Below, one piece after another: positions 8,889-17,735 of a DNA stretch of 64,000 bases. Positions within the stretch are counted from its first letter, which is position 1. Each line of letters opens with the position of its first letter. The stretch comes from Lentilactobacillus fungorum (GTDB lineage: Bacteria; Bacillota; Bacilli; Lactobacillales; Lactobacillaceae): contig NZ_BNJR01000016.1 in NCBI RefSeq assembly GCF_016860605.1, forward strand, positions 1 through 64,000. The letters are read 5' to 3'. The position numbers and the translations under genes are program-made. The notes beneath the pieces are model-generated. The model saw only the letters and a program-made list of their open reading frames with translations, had not been told where the DNA came from and did no database searches.

Positions 8889-8947
8889 TTAACAATTCGA
8901 TTAGAAATTGTTAAAACGAATTTTAGCATTTTGGAGGAATTTTGCAA
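8889..8947 (-). promoter_or_regulatory. lysC promoter with downstream inverted repeat
   Basis: On the minus strand, TTGCAA (8942-8947) and an extended -10 TGCTAAAAT (TAAAAT at 8920-8925) are spaced by 16 bases. Just downstream, the perfect inverted repeat TTAACAATT/AATTGTTAA (8889-8914) lies at the expected transcription start and could be an operator or a leader hairpin. The palindromic element abuts the -35 hexamer, so here the element is outside the transcript from this promoter. Confidence 0.6.
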
Positions 8948-9064
8948 GTGCGCGGAGCAAAGCGGTTAGAAAGCGGAGCCTAAGGCCACTTGGCCAGAAA
9001 TCCCGGGCTTGGATTTGTGGCCAAGTGGCCTTAGGTGCAGCTTTCTGCTTTGCGTAGCGGTCCT
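8947..9064 (-). repeat. Palindromic element, reverse, complete
   Basis: Complete copy in front of the lysC promoter. Arms AGCAAAGCGG/GCTTTGCG, AGAAAGC/GCTTTCT, CCTAAGGCC/GGCCTTAGG, inner CACTTGGCC/GGCCAAGTG and the CCCGGG core. Confidence 0.85.
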
Positions 9065-9312
9065 CAGCAAAGTAGTGGCGGACAAACCATAAATCCCGGG
9101 CTTGGATTTGTGACCAAGTGGTTTTAGGTGCAGCTTTCTGCTTTGTGTAGCGGTCCTCGGCAAAGTAGCGGTAGACAAACCATAAATCCCGGGCTTGGAT
9201 TTGTGGCTGGAGTGGCTTAGGTGCAGCTTTCTGCTTTGCGGAGCGGTCCTCGGCAAAATAGAGCAGCCTAAAGATTCTGGGTTTTGATTTAGGGACGAAG
9301 CAGCTTAGCTAC
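9065..9312 (-). repeat. Two partial palindromic units and a decayed remnant
   Basis: Two units (9065-9157 and 9158-9250) of the same truncated type as at 4860-5226, with CAGCAAAGTAGTGGCGG or CGGCAAAGTAGCGGTAG replacing one outer arm. A degenerate remnant follows up to about 9312. Confidence 0.75.
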
Positions 9313-9432
9313 CTGTTTTTTACATTTATATCAAGATGGCTGACCGTTTGTACGGTTAGCGAGTAACTGCCCTTCAAAAGCAAATCCTTAAAAGCGCCAT
9401 AGCGGTCAGCAATCCTATCTCCTAACAAACTA

Positions 9433-9461
9433 TTGACACTTTATGAGAAACATTATAAAAT
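9433..9461 (+). promoter_or_regulatory. Promoter of the lysA operon
   Basis: TTGACA at 9433-9438 and TAAAAT at 9456-9461 with a 17-base spacer, a near-consensus vegetative promoter immediately in front of the lysine riboswitch. Confidence 0.8.
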
Positions 9462-9467
9462 TATGTC

Positions 9468-9656
9468 AATTAAATCATTAGAGGTTGCGACCAACATCAG
9501 TAACCAGTGGAGTTCCTACCTGAACTTTGAAGCTGGCGAAAGGGGCGGTCGCCGAAGCACCATAGGAGGTAGCCTGTGGCGCGCTGGGACATAGCTTAAG
9601 AGGCTATGGACTGTCGCCGTAGAAATCTACGGCGGGGCGCTAACGACAATTGATAA
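9468..9656 (+). promoter_or_regulatory. Lysine riboswitch (L box)
   Basis: The leader carries the recognisable L-box core: GAGGTTGCGA near the 5' side, GGCGGTCGCCGAAGCACC in the middle, GGAGGTAGCC, and GCTGGGAC with a following GGACTG. The ends pair (CAATT/AATTG and TTAG/CTAA) to form P1. It is followed by an intrinsic terminator at 9686-9727, fitting lysine-induced premature termination of the lysA-dap-asd operon. Identification is by motif recognition. Confidence 0.9.
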
Positions 9657-9685
9657 AGAATATTTATTGAAACTATAAAATTCTG

Positions 9686-9727
9686 AATCTCTTTGTTTGG
9701 CTAGCGCTGAATGAAGAGATTTTTTTG
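9686..9727 (+). terminator. Riboswitch expression-platform terminator
   Basis: Arms AATCTCTT (9686-9693) and AAGAGATT (9714-9721) followed by a T-run, placed just after the L box and about 120 bases before lysA. The arrangement indicates control by attenuation. Confidence 0.8.
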
Positions 9728-9845
9728 TAGCATGCTAAATCAAGTGCTGATGAAATCACCCTCTTTTCTAGGCGATTAATGCACATCAACCCTAGCCTGA
9801 TGCTATACCAGTACTTAATCTAATCAGTTAAAAGGAGAACCCACC

Positions 9846-11162
9846 ATGAGCCATCAACTCGATCAGTTACCAACCAATCAAGCCGGACACTTAGAAATTG
9901 GCGGTGTCGATAGTCTCGACTTGGTTAAGCAATACCACACGCCGTTGGTTGTTTACGACGTTAAAGCGATCCGAGATCAAATTCATCATTTTCAAAAGGT
10001 TTTTAATGATAACGGAGTTGATTACGCGGTCAGTTACGCCAGTAAAGCCTTTGCTTGTATCGCCATGTTTCAACTGGTTAATCAGGAAAACGCGCATATT
10101 GACGTTGTTTCCGGCGGCGAATTATATACGGCAATTAAAGCCGGCTTTCCAATGGATCATGTTAGTTTCCATGGTAATGATAAATCGGTTGAAGAATTGG
10201 AAATGGCTGTTGACCACCAGATTGGTGTGATTATTCTAGACAACTTTCACGAAATTGAGTTACTGAAGCAGATTTTAGCTGCCAAAGATGCCCACATGAA
10301 CGTGATGCTCCGAGTGACCCCAGGAATTTCCGCGCATACCCATGAATATGATCAGACCGGTCAAGTCGATAGTAAATTTGGCTTTGACCTTCAAAGCGGC
10401 CAAGCACGAAAAGCATTGGATCTGGTTCTGGCCGACGATCGGATGAATATGTTGGGGATTCATTGCCATATCGGTTCACAAATTTTTGAAGTCAAGGGGT
10501 TTGAAATGGCCGCTACCAAATTAATTGACACGCTTGGCCAATGGCATAAAGAGGTTGGCTATGTTGCAAAGGTAGTCAACGTTGGCGGCGGATTTGGGAT
10601 TCGTTATACCGAAGAAGACGATCCAATTGCCCCGGAGATGTTTGTTGATGCGATTGTTAAAGCCATCAAAAAACGGGTGAGTGACTTATCCTTACCAATG
10701 CCAGCCATTTGGATTGAACCGGGCCGCTCAATCGCTGGGCCGGCTGGTTATAATCTCTATACCGTTGGTAGCCGCAAAGATGTCCCTGGCATTCGCTCGT
10801 ACGTTACTGTTGATGGTGGCATGGGCGATAACATTCGGCCAGCGCTTTACCAAGCCAAGTACGAAGCCGTTTTAGCTAGCAATCCCAAGGCGCCGATTAA
10901 AGAAACGGTTCGGATAGCTGGCAAATATTGTGAATCCGGCGACATTTTGATTCAAAAGCAAGCCTTGCCTGCTACCAAGCCAGGTGACGTGCTGGCAATG
11001 CTTTCAACCGGTGCTTATGGGTATGCAATGGCTTCTAACTACAATCGCAATCCAAGACCAGCAGTTGTATTTGTTGAAAATGGCCATTCGCAACTGGCGA
11101 TTAAACGAGAAACGTTTGAGGATTTGATTTCATTAGATCAAACGTTTTCGTTAGGGGATTAG
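9846..11162 (+). CDS. lysA: Diaminopimelate decarboxylase
   Basis: A 438-residue PLP enzyme (alanine racemase-like fold III) that decarboxylates meso-DAP to L-lysine, the last step of the pathway. The PLP lysine is in YASKAFACI, the phosphate-binding glycine motif is VNVGGGFGIRY, the substrate/dimer motif is WIEPGRSI, and the second active-site cysteine region is GKYCESGDIL. Start ATG 9846 has AAAGGAG eight bases upstream. First gene of a seven-gene operon under the lysine riboswitch. Confidence 0.94.
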   Translation: MSHQLDQLPTNQAGHLEIGGVDSLDLVKQYHTPLVVYDVKAIRDQIHHFQKVFNDNGVDYAVSYASKAFACIAMFQLVNQENAHIDVVSGGELYTAIKAGFPMDHVSFHGNDKSVEELEMAVDHQIGVIILDNFHEIELLKQILAAKDAHMNVMLRVTPGISAHTHEYDQTGQVDSKFGFDLQSGQARKALDLVLADDRMNMLGIHCHIGSQIFEVKGFEMAATKLIDTLGQWHKEVGYVAKVVNVGGGFGIRYTEEDDPIAPEMFVDAIVKAIKKRVSDLSLPMPAIWIEPGRSIAGPAGYNLYTVGSRKDVPGIRSYVTVDGGMGDNIRPALYQAKYEAVLASNPKAPIKETVRIAGKYCESGDILIQKQALPATKPGDVLAMLSTGAYGYAMASNYNRNPRPAVVFVENGHSQLAIKRETFEDLISLDQTFSLGD

Positions 11163-11163
11163 T

Positions 11164-11281
11164 AGGACAGCTGCGCAAAGCAGAAACTTCCGCATAAAAC
11201 ATCTTGTCCAAAAATCCAAGCCCGGGATTTCCGGCCAAGCTACCTTATGCTCCAGTTTCTAACCGCTTTGCTCCGCTCACT
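11164..11281 (+). repeat. Palindromic element, forward, complete
   Basis: Helices GCAAAGC/GCTTTGC, AGAAACT/AGTTTCT, GCATAA/TTATGC, and an inner AAATCC/GGGATTT stem, with TCC internal loops. Lies between lysA and dapD; separated from the next copy by the 5-base spacer ATTCT. Confidence 0.87.
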
Positions 11282-11286
11282 ATTCT

Positions 11287-11405
11287 AGGACAGCTGCGCA
11301 AAGCAGGGATCTGCGCGTAAGCACCTCTAACGAAAATCCCAAGCCCGGGGATTTCCGTTAGAGGAGCCTTACACTCCGATCCCTAACCGCTTTGCTTCGC
11401 TCACT
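11287..11405 (+). repeat. Palindromic element, forward, complete
   Basis: Helices GCAAAGC/GCTTTGC, AGGGATC/GATCCCT, GTAAG/CTTAC and inner CCTCTAACG/CGTTAGAGG. The second and inner helices differ from the neighbouring copy on both arms. Its 3' end lies just before the AAGGAG site of dapD, inside the lysine operon. Confidence 0.87.
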
Positions 11406-11425
11406 CATTTTAAGGAGAATTCAGC

Positions 11426-12136
11426 ATGACACAGTTAAACGCAAGAGAAATTATTGATTTTATTGGTAACGCAAAAAAGAAGACCCCCGTTAAGGCTTAC
11501 ATCAAAGGCGCCGTAAATGATATCGCCTTTCCTGACACCATTAAAGCCTTTGCCGAGACCCATACAGCAACGTTATTTGGTGATTGGGCGGAGGTTAAGC
11601 CCTTCTTGACGAAATATCAAGACCAAATTGAGGATTATCAAATTGAGGCGAATGCCAGAAATTCGGCAGTTCCATTACTGGACCTCAAAGACATCAATGC
11701 CCGAATTGAACCGGGTGTCATTATTCGCGATCACGTGACAATTGGCAATAACGCCGTCATTATGATGGGAGCAATTATCAACATCGGCGCTGAAATTGGT
11801 GATAACAGCATGATTGATATGGGCGTTGTCATGGGTGGCCGCGCCATTGTCGGCAAGCACACCCATATCGGTGCTGGCGCCGTGTTAGCCGGGGTTGTGG
11901 AACCAGCTTCTGCCAAGCCGGTTCAAGTTGACGATAACGTCTTGGTTGGCGCCAATGCGGTTCTTATTGAAGGCGTTCATGTGGGCGAAGGCGCGGTTGT
12001 GGCCGCCGGATCAATTGTTACCAAAGACGTTGCTCCCCACACGGTGGTTGCTGGCGTTCCTGCCCGCAAAGTAAAGGACGTCGATGACAAGACAACTTCA
12101 GAAACTGGTTTGGAAGACGATTTAAGAAAGCTGTGA
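11426..12136 (+). CDS. dapD: Tetrahydrodipicolinate N-acetyltransferase
   Basis: A 236-residue left-handed beta-helix acyltransferase (also called DapH in the acetyl pathway). Hexapeptide repeats run from about residue 95 to 190 (for example [20 protein letters not shown]). The N-terminal alpha/beta part [20 protein letters not shown] is typical of the Firmicute acetyl-DAP branch. It makes N-acetyl-2-amino-6-oxopimelate using acetyl-CoA. Start ATG 11426 with AAGGAG upstream. Stop is four bases before the next gene, so translation is coupled. Confidence 0.92.
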   Translation: MTQLNAREIIDFIGNAKKKTPVKAYIKGAVNDIAFPDTIKAFAETHTATLFGDWAEVKPFLTKYQDQIEDYQIEANARNSAVPLLDLKDINARIEPGVIIRDHVTIGNNAVIMMGAIINIGAEIGDNSMIDMGVVMGGRAIVGKHTHIGAGAVLAGVVEPASAKPVQVDDNVLVGANAVLIEGVHVGEGAVVAAGSIVTKDVAPHTVVAGVPARKVKDVDDKTTSETGLEDDLRKL

Positions 12137-12140
12137 TGAA

Positions 12141-13295
12141 ATGGCTCAACTTAATAAGGAAGCATTAATTGATATTCGCCGTCATTTGCATGAATATCCT
12201 GAATTGGCGATGCATGAATTTGACACCCACGATTATCTGTTGGCAACAATTAAAGCAATGAATCAACAGTTTCTCGAAATTAGAGAAATTAAAGAATTGC
12301 CAACGGCTCTTTTGGTCTATGTTCACGGTAGCGATCCCAAGCGGACGATTGGTTATCGAACTGACATCGATGCGCTGCCCGTTACTGAGGAAACCGGCTT
12401 GCCGTTTGCATCAAAAAATGTCGGGGTCATGCACGCTTGTGGTCACGATATTCATATGACAACGGCATTAGGGGTTCTCAGCCACTTTACCGAACAGCAG
12501 CCAAAAGATAACTTGATCTTTTTCTTCCAGCCGGCTGAGGAAAGTGAAAATGGTGGCAAAGTCGCTTATGAGTTGGGTGTTTTTGAAGGTAAGTGGCGGC
12601 CGGATGAGTTCTATGGTCTCCATGATAATCCTGATTTACCTGCTGGCGCGATTGGCTGTCGAATGGGGACATTATTTGCCGGAACCACCGAGGTCAACGT
12701 TGATTTGATCGGTAAAAGTGGGCACGCAGCTTACCCGCAGAACGCCAACGATATGATTGTGGCCGCTGCCCAATTTATTAATCAAGTTCAAACGATTGTG
12801 TCACGAAGCGTTAACCCAATCGAAGGCGGCGTGATCACGTTTGGTAAATTGGATGCCGGCACGATTCGAAACGTGATTGCTGGTCAAGCTAGAATCGAAG
12901 GGACCATCCGCGGTTTAACTCAAAAGATGATTGAACATATTGTGGACCGCCTAAAGCAGGTCGCCAATGGAGTGGCCACCAGTTATGGCGCCAAGGTGGA
13001 AATTCAATTTAACCAAGGCGGCTATTTACCGGTAGAAAATAATGACGATCTAACTAGGCGATTCATTGAATTTGCCAAACAAGACTCACAAACGGATTTT
13101 GTTGAAACCGAACCGGCGATGACCGGCGAAGACTTTGGCTACTTATTATCTAAGATTCCCGGTACGATGTTTTGGCTGGGAGTTGACGATGATTCACAGT
13201 TGCATTCCGCCACATTGAATCCTAAGGAATCAGCCATCCCAAAGGGCGTTCATTCAATTGTGCGGTTCTTGGAATATCGAATGGCGAATGAGTAA
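12141..13295 (+). CDS. N-acetyldiaminopimelate deacetylase (M20 family)
   Basis: A 384-residue M20 metallopeptidase-like amidohydrolase that removes the acetyl group from N-acetyl-LL-DAP. Metal-binding motifs MHACGHDIHMT and FFFQPAEESENGG, and the lid-domain motif GKSGHAAYPQNANDM, are seen. The general family includes hippurate hydrolases and IAA-amino acid hydrolases, but position between dapD and dapA makes the DAP role secure. Start ATG 12141, four bases after dapD. Confidence 0.9.
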   Translation: MAQLNKEALIDIRRHLHEYPELAMHEFDTHDYLLATIKAMNQQFLEIREIKELPTALLVYVHGSDPKRTIGYRTDIDALPVTEETGLPFASKNVGVMHACGHDIHMTTALGVLSHFTEQQPKDNLIFFFQPAEESENGGKVAYELGVFEGKWRPDEFYGLHDNPDLPAGAIGCRMGTLFAGTTEVNVDLIGKSGHAAYPQNANDMIVAAAQFINQVQTIVSRSVNPIEGGVITFGKLDAGTIRNVIAGQARIEGTIRGLTQKMIEHIVDRLKQVANGVATSYGAKVEIQFNQGGYLPVENNDDLTRRFIEFAKQDSQTDFVETEPAMTGEDFGYLLSKIPGTMFWLGVDDDSQLHSATLNPKESAIPKGVHSIVRFLEYRMANE

Positions 13296-13334
13296 TCGAA
13301 TCTGAAAAGACATTTAAAGAAAGCTGGGATTTTT

Positions 13335-14240
13335 ATGATTAACGCAGACATTATAACAGCAATCATTACCCCGTTTGGAGCAGATGGCAGCATTAACTTT
13401 GACGCACTGGAACAATTGACAAATCATTGTATTGAAACCGGCAGCAAAGGCTTTGTGATTGGCGGTACCACCGGTGAAACCCCAACGTTGAGCCACGACG
13501 AGAAGATTGCGTTATATACCCGCTTTGCCAAAATTGTGAATGGAAGAGGCACGATTATTGCCGGCACTGGCAGCAATAACACGCGGCAAACCGTGGAACT
13601 GACCGCAGAAGTTGGTCGAATTCCTGGGATTGATTACGCGCTGGTAGTTGTGCCATACTATAATAAACCGAATCAGCGCGGAATGATTGCCCATTTTACG
13701 GCAGTTGCTGAACAGTCGCCAGTTCCAATTATTATGTATAATATTCCTGGAAGAACCGGCGTTGTGATGACACCGGAAACGATTGTTGAACTTTCCAAGA
13801 ATCCAAACATTGCTGGCGTTAAGCAGTGTGGCTCAATGGCTGATCTGGAATATTTAGTTCAACATACCGCCGATGATTTTAACGTTTATACTGGTGAGGA
13901 TGCTCAAGCATTGTTCGCCAAAGCGGTAGGGGCTAACGGTGTCATTTCAGTGGCCAGCCATATATATGGTCGCCAAATGCGTGAGATGTATGACGACCTT
14001 GCTGCTGGCAACGTTGAGGCTGCCGGACAACTCATGCGGGACCTAACGCCCAAAATGGCCGCACTGTTTATGTACCCGTCACCATCGCCCGTTAAGGCCG
14101 TTTTGAATGCCAATGGCTTTAACGTCGGTGATTGCCGGCTGCCAATCCTGTCATTAAACGCCGAAGAAGAAGCCAACTTAGCTGAGGCGCTAGGCGTTAC
14201 CAGTTTGGCCGATATTAACTTGCGTGAAGCCAGAGTTTAA
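13335..14240 (+). CDS. dapA: 4-hydroxy-tetrahydrodipicolinate synthase
   Basis: A 301-residue TIM-barrel aldolase condensing pyruvate and aspartate semialdehyde. Family motifs are [11 protein letters not shown] near residue 43, [21 protein letters not shown] and the Schiff-base lysine in AGVKQCGS. Fourth gene of the lysine operon. Its ribosome site (AAAGAAAGCTGGG) is weaker than those of its neighbours. Confidence 0.94.
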   Translation: MINADIITAIITPFGADGSINFDALEQLTNHCIETGSKGFVIGGTTGETPTLSHDEKIALYTRFAKIVNGRGTIIAGTGSNNTRQTVELTAEVGRIPGIDYALVVVPYYNKPNQRGMIAHFTAVAEQSPVPIIMYNIPGRTGVVMTPETIVELSKNPNIAGVKQCGSMADLEYLVQHTADDFNVYTGEDAQALFAKAVGANGVISVASHIYGRQMREMYDDLAAGNVEAAGQLMRDLTPKMAALFMYPSPSPVKAVLNANGFNVGDCRLPILSLNAEEEANLAEALGVTSLADINLREARV

Positions 14241-14272
14241 CTAAATAAATAAACGAAAAAGGAGTTTTTTCG

Positions 14273-15046
14273 ATGATCAAAGTGCTAGTTGCTGGATTTA
14301 GAGGATCAATGGGCCAAAAGACCGTTCAAATGGTTAATGATAATGAGGCGTTTGAATTGGTTGGCGCTTATAATCCTGGCGTGGATACCGCTCATCTGCA
14401 AGGCATGCAGCTAAGTGACAACGTGAAGGTATTTGGCAAATTGAGTGATATTCAAACTGATGCGGACGTCTGGATTGATTTTACCGTGCCAGCTGCCGCC
14501 TATGAGAACACCCGATTTGCAATTGAGCACGGGATCCATCCGGTTGTTGGGACTTCTGGTCTGAGTGAAGAACAGGTTAAACAATTACAACAATTAGCGG
14601 CCGAAAAGCAGATAGGTGGCATCATCGCGCCAAACTTCGGCATCTCGGCAGTCCTGTTAATGAAGTTTGCCAAGGAAGCAGCCAAGTATATGCCGGACGC
14701 CGAAATTATTGAAATGCACCATGAAGATAAACTAGACGCGCCATCAGGAACTGCTCTGTCAACCGCTCAAATGATTAGTGAAGCTAGGGGCGACCGTAAA
14801 GCCCCTGCCGCAGAAGAAACGCTAAAAGGGGTTCGCGGCGGCGACTTCCACGGCGTCAAGATCCACTCGGTTCGCTTACCCGGCTATGTTGCCCACGAAC
14901 AGGTTCTTTTCGGCAGCAAGGGGGAGGCCCTAACGATTCGCCAAGATTCATTTGATCGGGCGTCGTTTATGAGTGGTGTCAAAATCGCGGTGCCATACGC
15001 GGCTAAAGCGACACAATTAATTTTTGGGTTAGAAAATATTCTATAA
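14273..15046 (+). CDS. dapB: 4-hydroxy-tetrahydrodipicolinate reductase
   Basis: A 257-residue NAD(P)H-dependent reductase. N-terminal dinucleotide fold [14 protein letters not shown], central GTSGLS, and the diagnostic DapB signature [15 protein letters not shown] are present. AAAGGAG lies ahead of the ATG at 14273. Follows dapA by 32 bases. Confidence 0.95.
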   Translation: MIKVLVAGFRGSMGQKTVQMVNDNEAFELVGAYNPGVDTAHLQGMQLSDNVKVFGKLSDIQTDADVWIDFTVPAAAYENTRFAIEHGIHPVVGTSGLSEEQVKQLQQLAAEKQIGGIIAPNFGISAVLLMKFAKEAAKYMPDAEIIEMHHEDKLDAPSGTALSTAQMISEARGDRKAPAAEETLKGVRGGDFHGVKIHSVRLPGYVAHEQVLFGSKGEALTIRQDSFDRASFMSGVKIAVPYAAKATQLIFGLENIL

Positions 15047-15067
15047 TTAATTAAATGGAGGATAACA

Positions 15068-16255
15068 ATGCCACAGTTAGATAGTAGACTTTCAGGAATC
15101 GTCAACGAGAACGTTGCTTCGGTCGCACCTTCCGGCATCCGGGAGTTCGACCAGGAAATTTCATCGGTTCCAGGAATTGTTAAGTTAACAATCGGTGAAC
15201 CGGATTTTGACGTGCCGGAACATGCCAAACAGGCAGCAATCGAGAGTATTAAAGAAAACCAATCCCACTATTCCGCTCAAAAGGGAATCATTGAGTTGCG
15301 GGAAGGCATTAGTCATTATCTACAAAAACGGACTGGTGTCAACTATGATCCGGAATCTGAAATTATCGTAACTGTAGGAGCGACCGAAGCCATTTATTCT
15401 GCCTTGACGACCTTGCTTAATCCTGGTGACAAAGTCATCGTCCCAACCCCGGCCTTTGCGCTGTATTTCCCGATTATCAAGGTGGCGGGTGCTGAGTTGA
15501 TCACCATTGATACTTCTAGCGATGGGTTTGTTTTAACTCCCGAAAAACTACAAGCAGCGCTTGATGAAAATGGCGATCGGGTCAAAGCGATTATCTTGAA
15601 TTACCCGACTAACCCGACTGGGGTTGAGTATACTGAAGAGCAGCTTCAAGCATTAGCGGATATCATTGCGCAGCACAAGCTATTTGTCTTGGCTGACGAA
15701 ATTTACTGTGAATTAACCTATGGCATTGAACACCATTCGATTGCCAGCATGTTGCCAGAACAAACCATTTTAATTAATGGCTTATCCAAATCCCATGCCA
15801 TGACTGGCTATCGAATTGGCTATCTGGCGGCTCCAGCAGCTTTTGTTACCAATGCCTCAAAGATGCACGCTTTTGTCGTTACTGCCCCTTCCAATCCAGC
15901 ACAATATGCGGCTGCGGAAGCTTTGAAGAATGGTTTGGACGATCCAATTCCGATGCGGGCAACTTACGAGAAGCGACGGAATTATATTGCTGATCGGCTC
16001 AAAAAAATGGGCATGCGGATTGCTTTTCCACAAGGTGCATTTTACATCTTCGCTAAGATTCCTGATACAATAAACGAAACGTCGGTCGAATTTGCGACTC
16101 GGTTGGCTAAAGAGGCTAAGGTCGGCGTTACGCCTGGTTCGGCATTTGGGCCAGGTGGTGAAGGCTGGATTCGAATGTCTTATGCCGCTTCTGATACAGA
16201 TATCACCAAGGCAATGGACCGGATGAATCAATATTTATTGGAGTTAGCTGAATAA
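15068..16255 (+). CDS. patA: N-acetyl-LL-diaminopimelate aminotransferase
   Basis: A 395-residue class I PLP aminotransferase. The PLP lysine is in INGLSKSHAMTG, with LNYPTNPTGV and LADEIYCELTY typical of the fold. Placement between dapB and asd indicates it transaminates N-acetyl-2-amino-6-oxopimelate in the acetyl pathway. Start ATG 15068 with GGAGG seven bases upstream. Confidence 0.9.
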   Translation: MPQLDSRLSGIVNENVASVAPSGIREFDQEISSVPGIVKLTIGEPDFDVPEHAKQAAIESIKENQSHYSAQKGIIELREGISHYLQKRTGVNYDPESEIIVTVGATEAIYSALTTLLNPGDKVIVPTPAFALYFPIIKVAGAELITIDTSSDGFVLTPEKLQAALDENGDRVKAIILNYPTNPTGVEYTEEQLQALADIIAQHKLFVLADEIYCELTYGIEHHSIASMLPEQTILINGLSKSHAMTGYRIGYLAAPAAFVTNASKMHAFVVTAPSNPAQYAAAEALKNGLDDPIPMRATYEKRRNYIADRLKKMGMRIAFPQGAFYIFAKIPDTINETSVEFATRLAKEAKVGVTPGSAFGPGGEGWIRMSYAASDTDITKAMDRMNQYLLELAE

Positions 16256-16257
16256 TT

Positions 16258-16376
16258 AGGATAGCTGCGCAAAGCAACAATCTACGTGTAAGCACCTCGA
16301 AGAGAAATCCCAAGCCCGGGGATTTCCGTTAGAGGAGCCTTACACTCCGATCCCTAACCGCTTTGCTCCGCTCACT
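16258..16376 (+). repeat. Palindromic element, forward, arm-mismatched
   Basis: Between patA and asd. The right arm is nearly identical to that of 11287-11405 (CCGTTAGAGGAGCCTTACAC, GATCCCT), but the left arm has diverged (ACAATCTACGTG, CCTCGAAGAG). Its second and inner helices therefore pair poorly. It is the clearest decayed copy of full length. Confidence 0.85.
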
Positions 16377-16394
16377 AGAAAAGGAGATTTGAGG

Positions 16395-17483
16395 ATGAAA
16401 GAGTTTAACGTTGCAATTTTAGGTGCTACGGGTGCTGTTGGAACCCGGATGATTCAACAATTAGCGCAATCAACCATTCCGGTTAAAAGTGTTAAGTTGT
16501 TGGCGTCATCGCGTTCTGCGGGAAAGGTATTACAATTCAAGGGTCAAGACATAACCGTTGAAGAAACGACCCCGGACTCATTTGAAGGGATTGACTTGGT
16601 CTTATCGTCTGCTGGTGGTTCAACTTCTAAGAAATTTTTACCGGAAGCAGTCAAGCGTGGGGCTGTTTGTGTCGATAATACCAGTGCTTTTCGGATGGAA
16701 AAAGAAGTCCCGCTGGTTATCCCAGAAGTTAACGAAAAAGCGCTTTATCGTCATCGAGGCATCATTGCCAACCCTAACTGCTCAACCATTCAAATGGTCG
16801 TGTGCTTGGAGCCAATTTATAAGAAATTTGGCTTGAAGCAAGTTATCGTGTCAACTTACCAAGCCGTCTCCGGTGCCGGTCAATCCGCGTTAAATGAATT
16901 GATGGAAGAATCCCAACAAGTTTTAAACGGCGAGCCGACTGATCCCAAAATTTTGCCAACTAAAGGTGATAAGAAGCACTATCAAATGGCGTTTAACCTC
17001 TTACCTCAAATTGACGTTTTTGAAAAAGACGGCTATTACACCCACGAAGAGTGGAAGATGATTCATGAAACTAAGAAAATCATGCTAGATGACATGGACG
17101 CCAAAGATATCAAGGTAACGGCTACTTGTGTCCGGGTGCCGGTTCGAATTGCTCATGGCGAGACAGTTTACTTTGAAGTCGCTGACGAATCGGCAACGAC
17201 CGACCAGATTAAATCGGTTTTGGCTGATGCTGATGGTGTGGTTCTCCAAGATGACACGGCTCACCAGATTTATCCGCAATCCATCGAAGCAGAAGGCAAA
17301 CGAGAGACCTTTGTTGGCCGGGTTCGACCAGATTATGAAAACCAAGGCGCCTTTCATATGTGGGTCGTTTCTGACAACCTCTTGAAAGGGGCTGCATGGA
17401 ATGCGGTTCAGATTGCGGAACGATTGGTTGCCGACGATTTGGTTCGGGTACCAGACAATCCATATTTGGGATTTAATCAATAA
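16395..17483 (+). CDS. asd: Aspartate-semialdehyde dehydrogenase
   Basis: A 362-residue NADPH-dependent enzyme reducing aspartyl phosphate. Nucleotide-binding motif [12 protein letters not shown], catalytic cysteine in [10 protein letters not shown], and [11 protein letters not shown] with catalytic-region [12 protein letters not shown] are all typical. Start at ATG 16395 (AAGGAG eight bases before) rather than the TTG two codons upstream. Last gene of the lysine operon; with lysC it completes the common aspartate pathway. A hairpin terminator follows. Confidence 0.94.
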   Translation: MKEFNVAILGATGAVGTRMIQQLAQSTIPVKSVKLLASSRSAGKVLQFKGQDITVEETTPDSFEGIDLVLSSAGGSTSKKFLPEAVKRGAVCVDNTSAFRMEKEVPLVIPEVNEKALYRHRGIIANPNCSTIQMVVCLEPIYKKFGLKQVIVSTYQAVSGAGQSALNELMEESQQVLNGEPTDPKILPTKGDKKHYQMAFNLLPQIDVFEKDGYYTHEEWKMIHETKKIMLDDMDAKDIKVTATCVRVPVRIAHGETVYFEVADESATTDQIKSVLADADGVVLQDDTAHQIYPQSIEAEGKRETFVGRVRPDYENQGAFHMWVVSDNLLKGAAWNAVQIAERLVADDLVRVPDNPYLGFNQ

Positions 17484-17537
17484 GATAGATTGATTTATGG
17501 GTCAAAGTCAAATCGTATTGATGGCGACTTATTAGAG

Positions 17538-17570
17538 AGCTTACCGCGGTGATGGTAGGCTTTTTTTGTT
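17538..17570 (+). terminator. Terminator of the lysine operon
   Basis: AGCTTACC and GGTAGGCT arms around GCGGTGAT, followed by seven Ts, 55 bases after the asd stop. Confidence 0.8.
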
Positions 17571-17652
17571 TTGAAAAAATGATTGCGCTACCCCGTGCAA
17601 ATGACTAGCACAGGGCGTTTGGGCGTGATAGGATATAAACAAGTTCATGTGA

Positions 17653-17667
17653 TTGAAAGCGCTTGTC
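17653..17667 (+). promoter_or_regulatory. Possible cre (CcpA) site
   Basis: TTGAAAGCGCTTGTC, with the symmetrical core AAGCGCTT, lies about 70 bases before the beta-glucosidase start. It matches the cre core but deviates at the last positions, so carbon catabolite control is only suggested. Confidence 0.4.
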
Positions 17668-17735
17668 CTTTTTGGGATCGACTAAGCGTTTGATGATCAC
17701 TATTGGGTGCTAAGTATTGGAAGGGAGTGCTGGTT

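Noticed and set aside
4761-9256. Open frames inside the palindromic repeats (4761-4958, 5012-5251, 8966-9256, also 20241-20483 and 42353-42628)
   Set aside because: Their peptides (for example PRTATQSRKLHLSHSSHKSK) are read from repeat units and differ as the repeats differ. They have no ribosome sites and lie in non-coding gaps.
9898-10230. 110-codon frame inside lysA in another frame
   Set aside because: Fully covered by a strongly supported lysA, no family resemblance.
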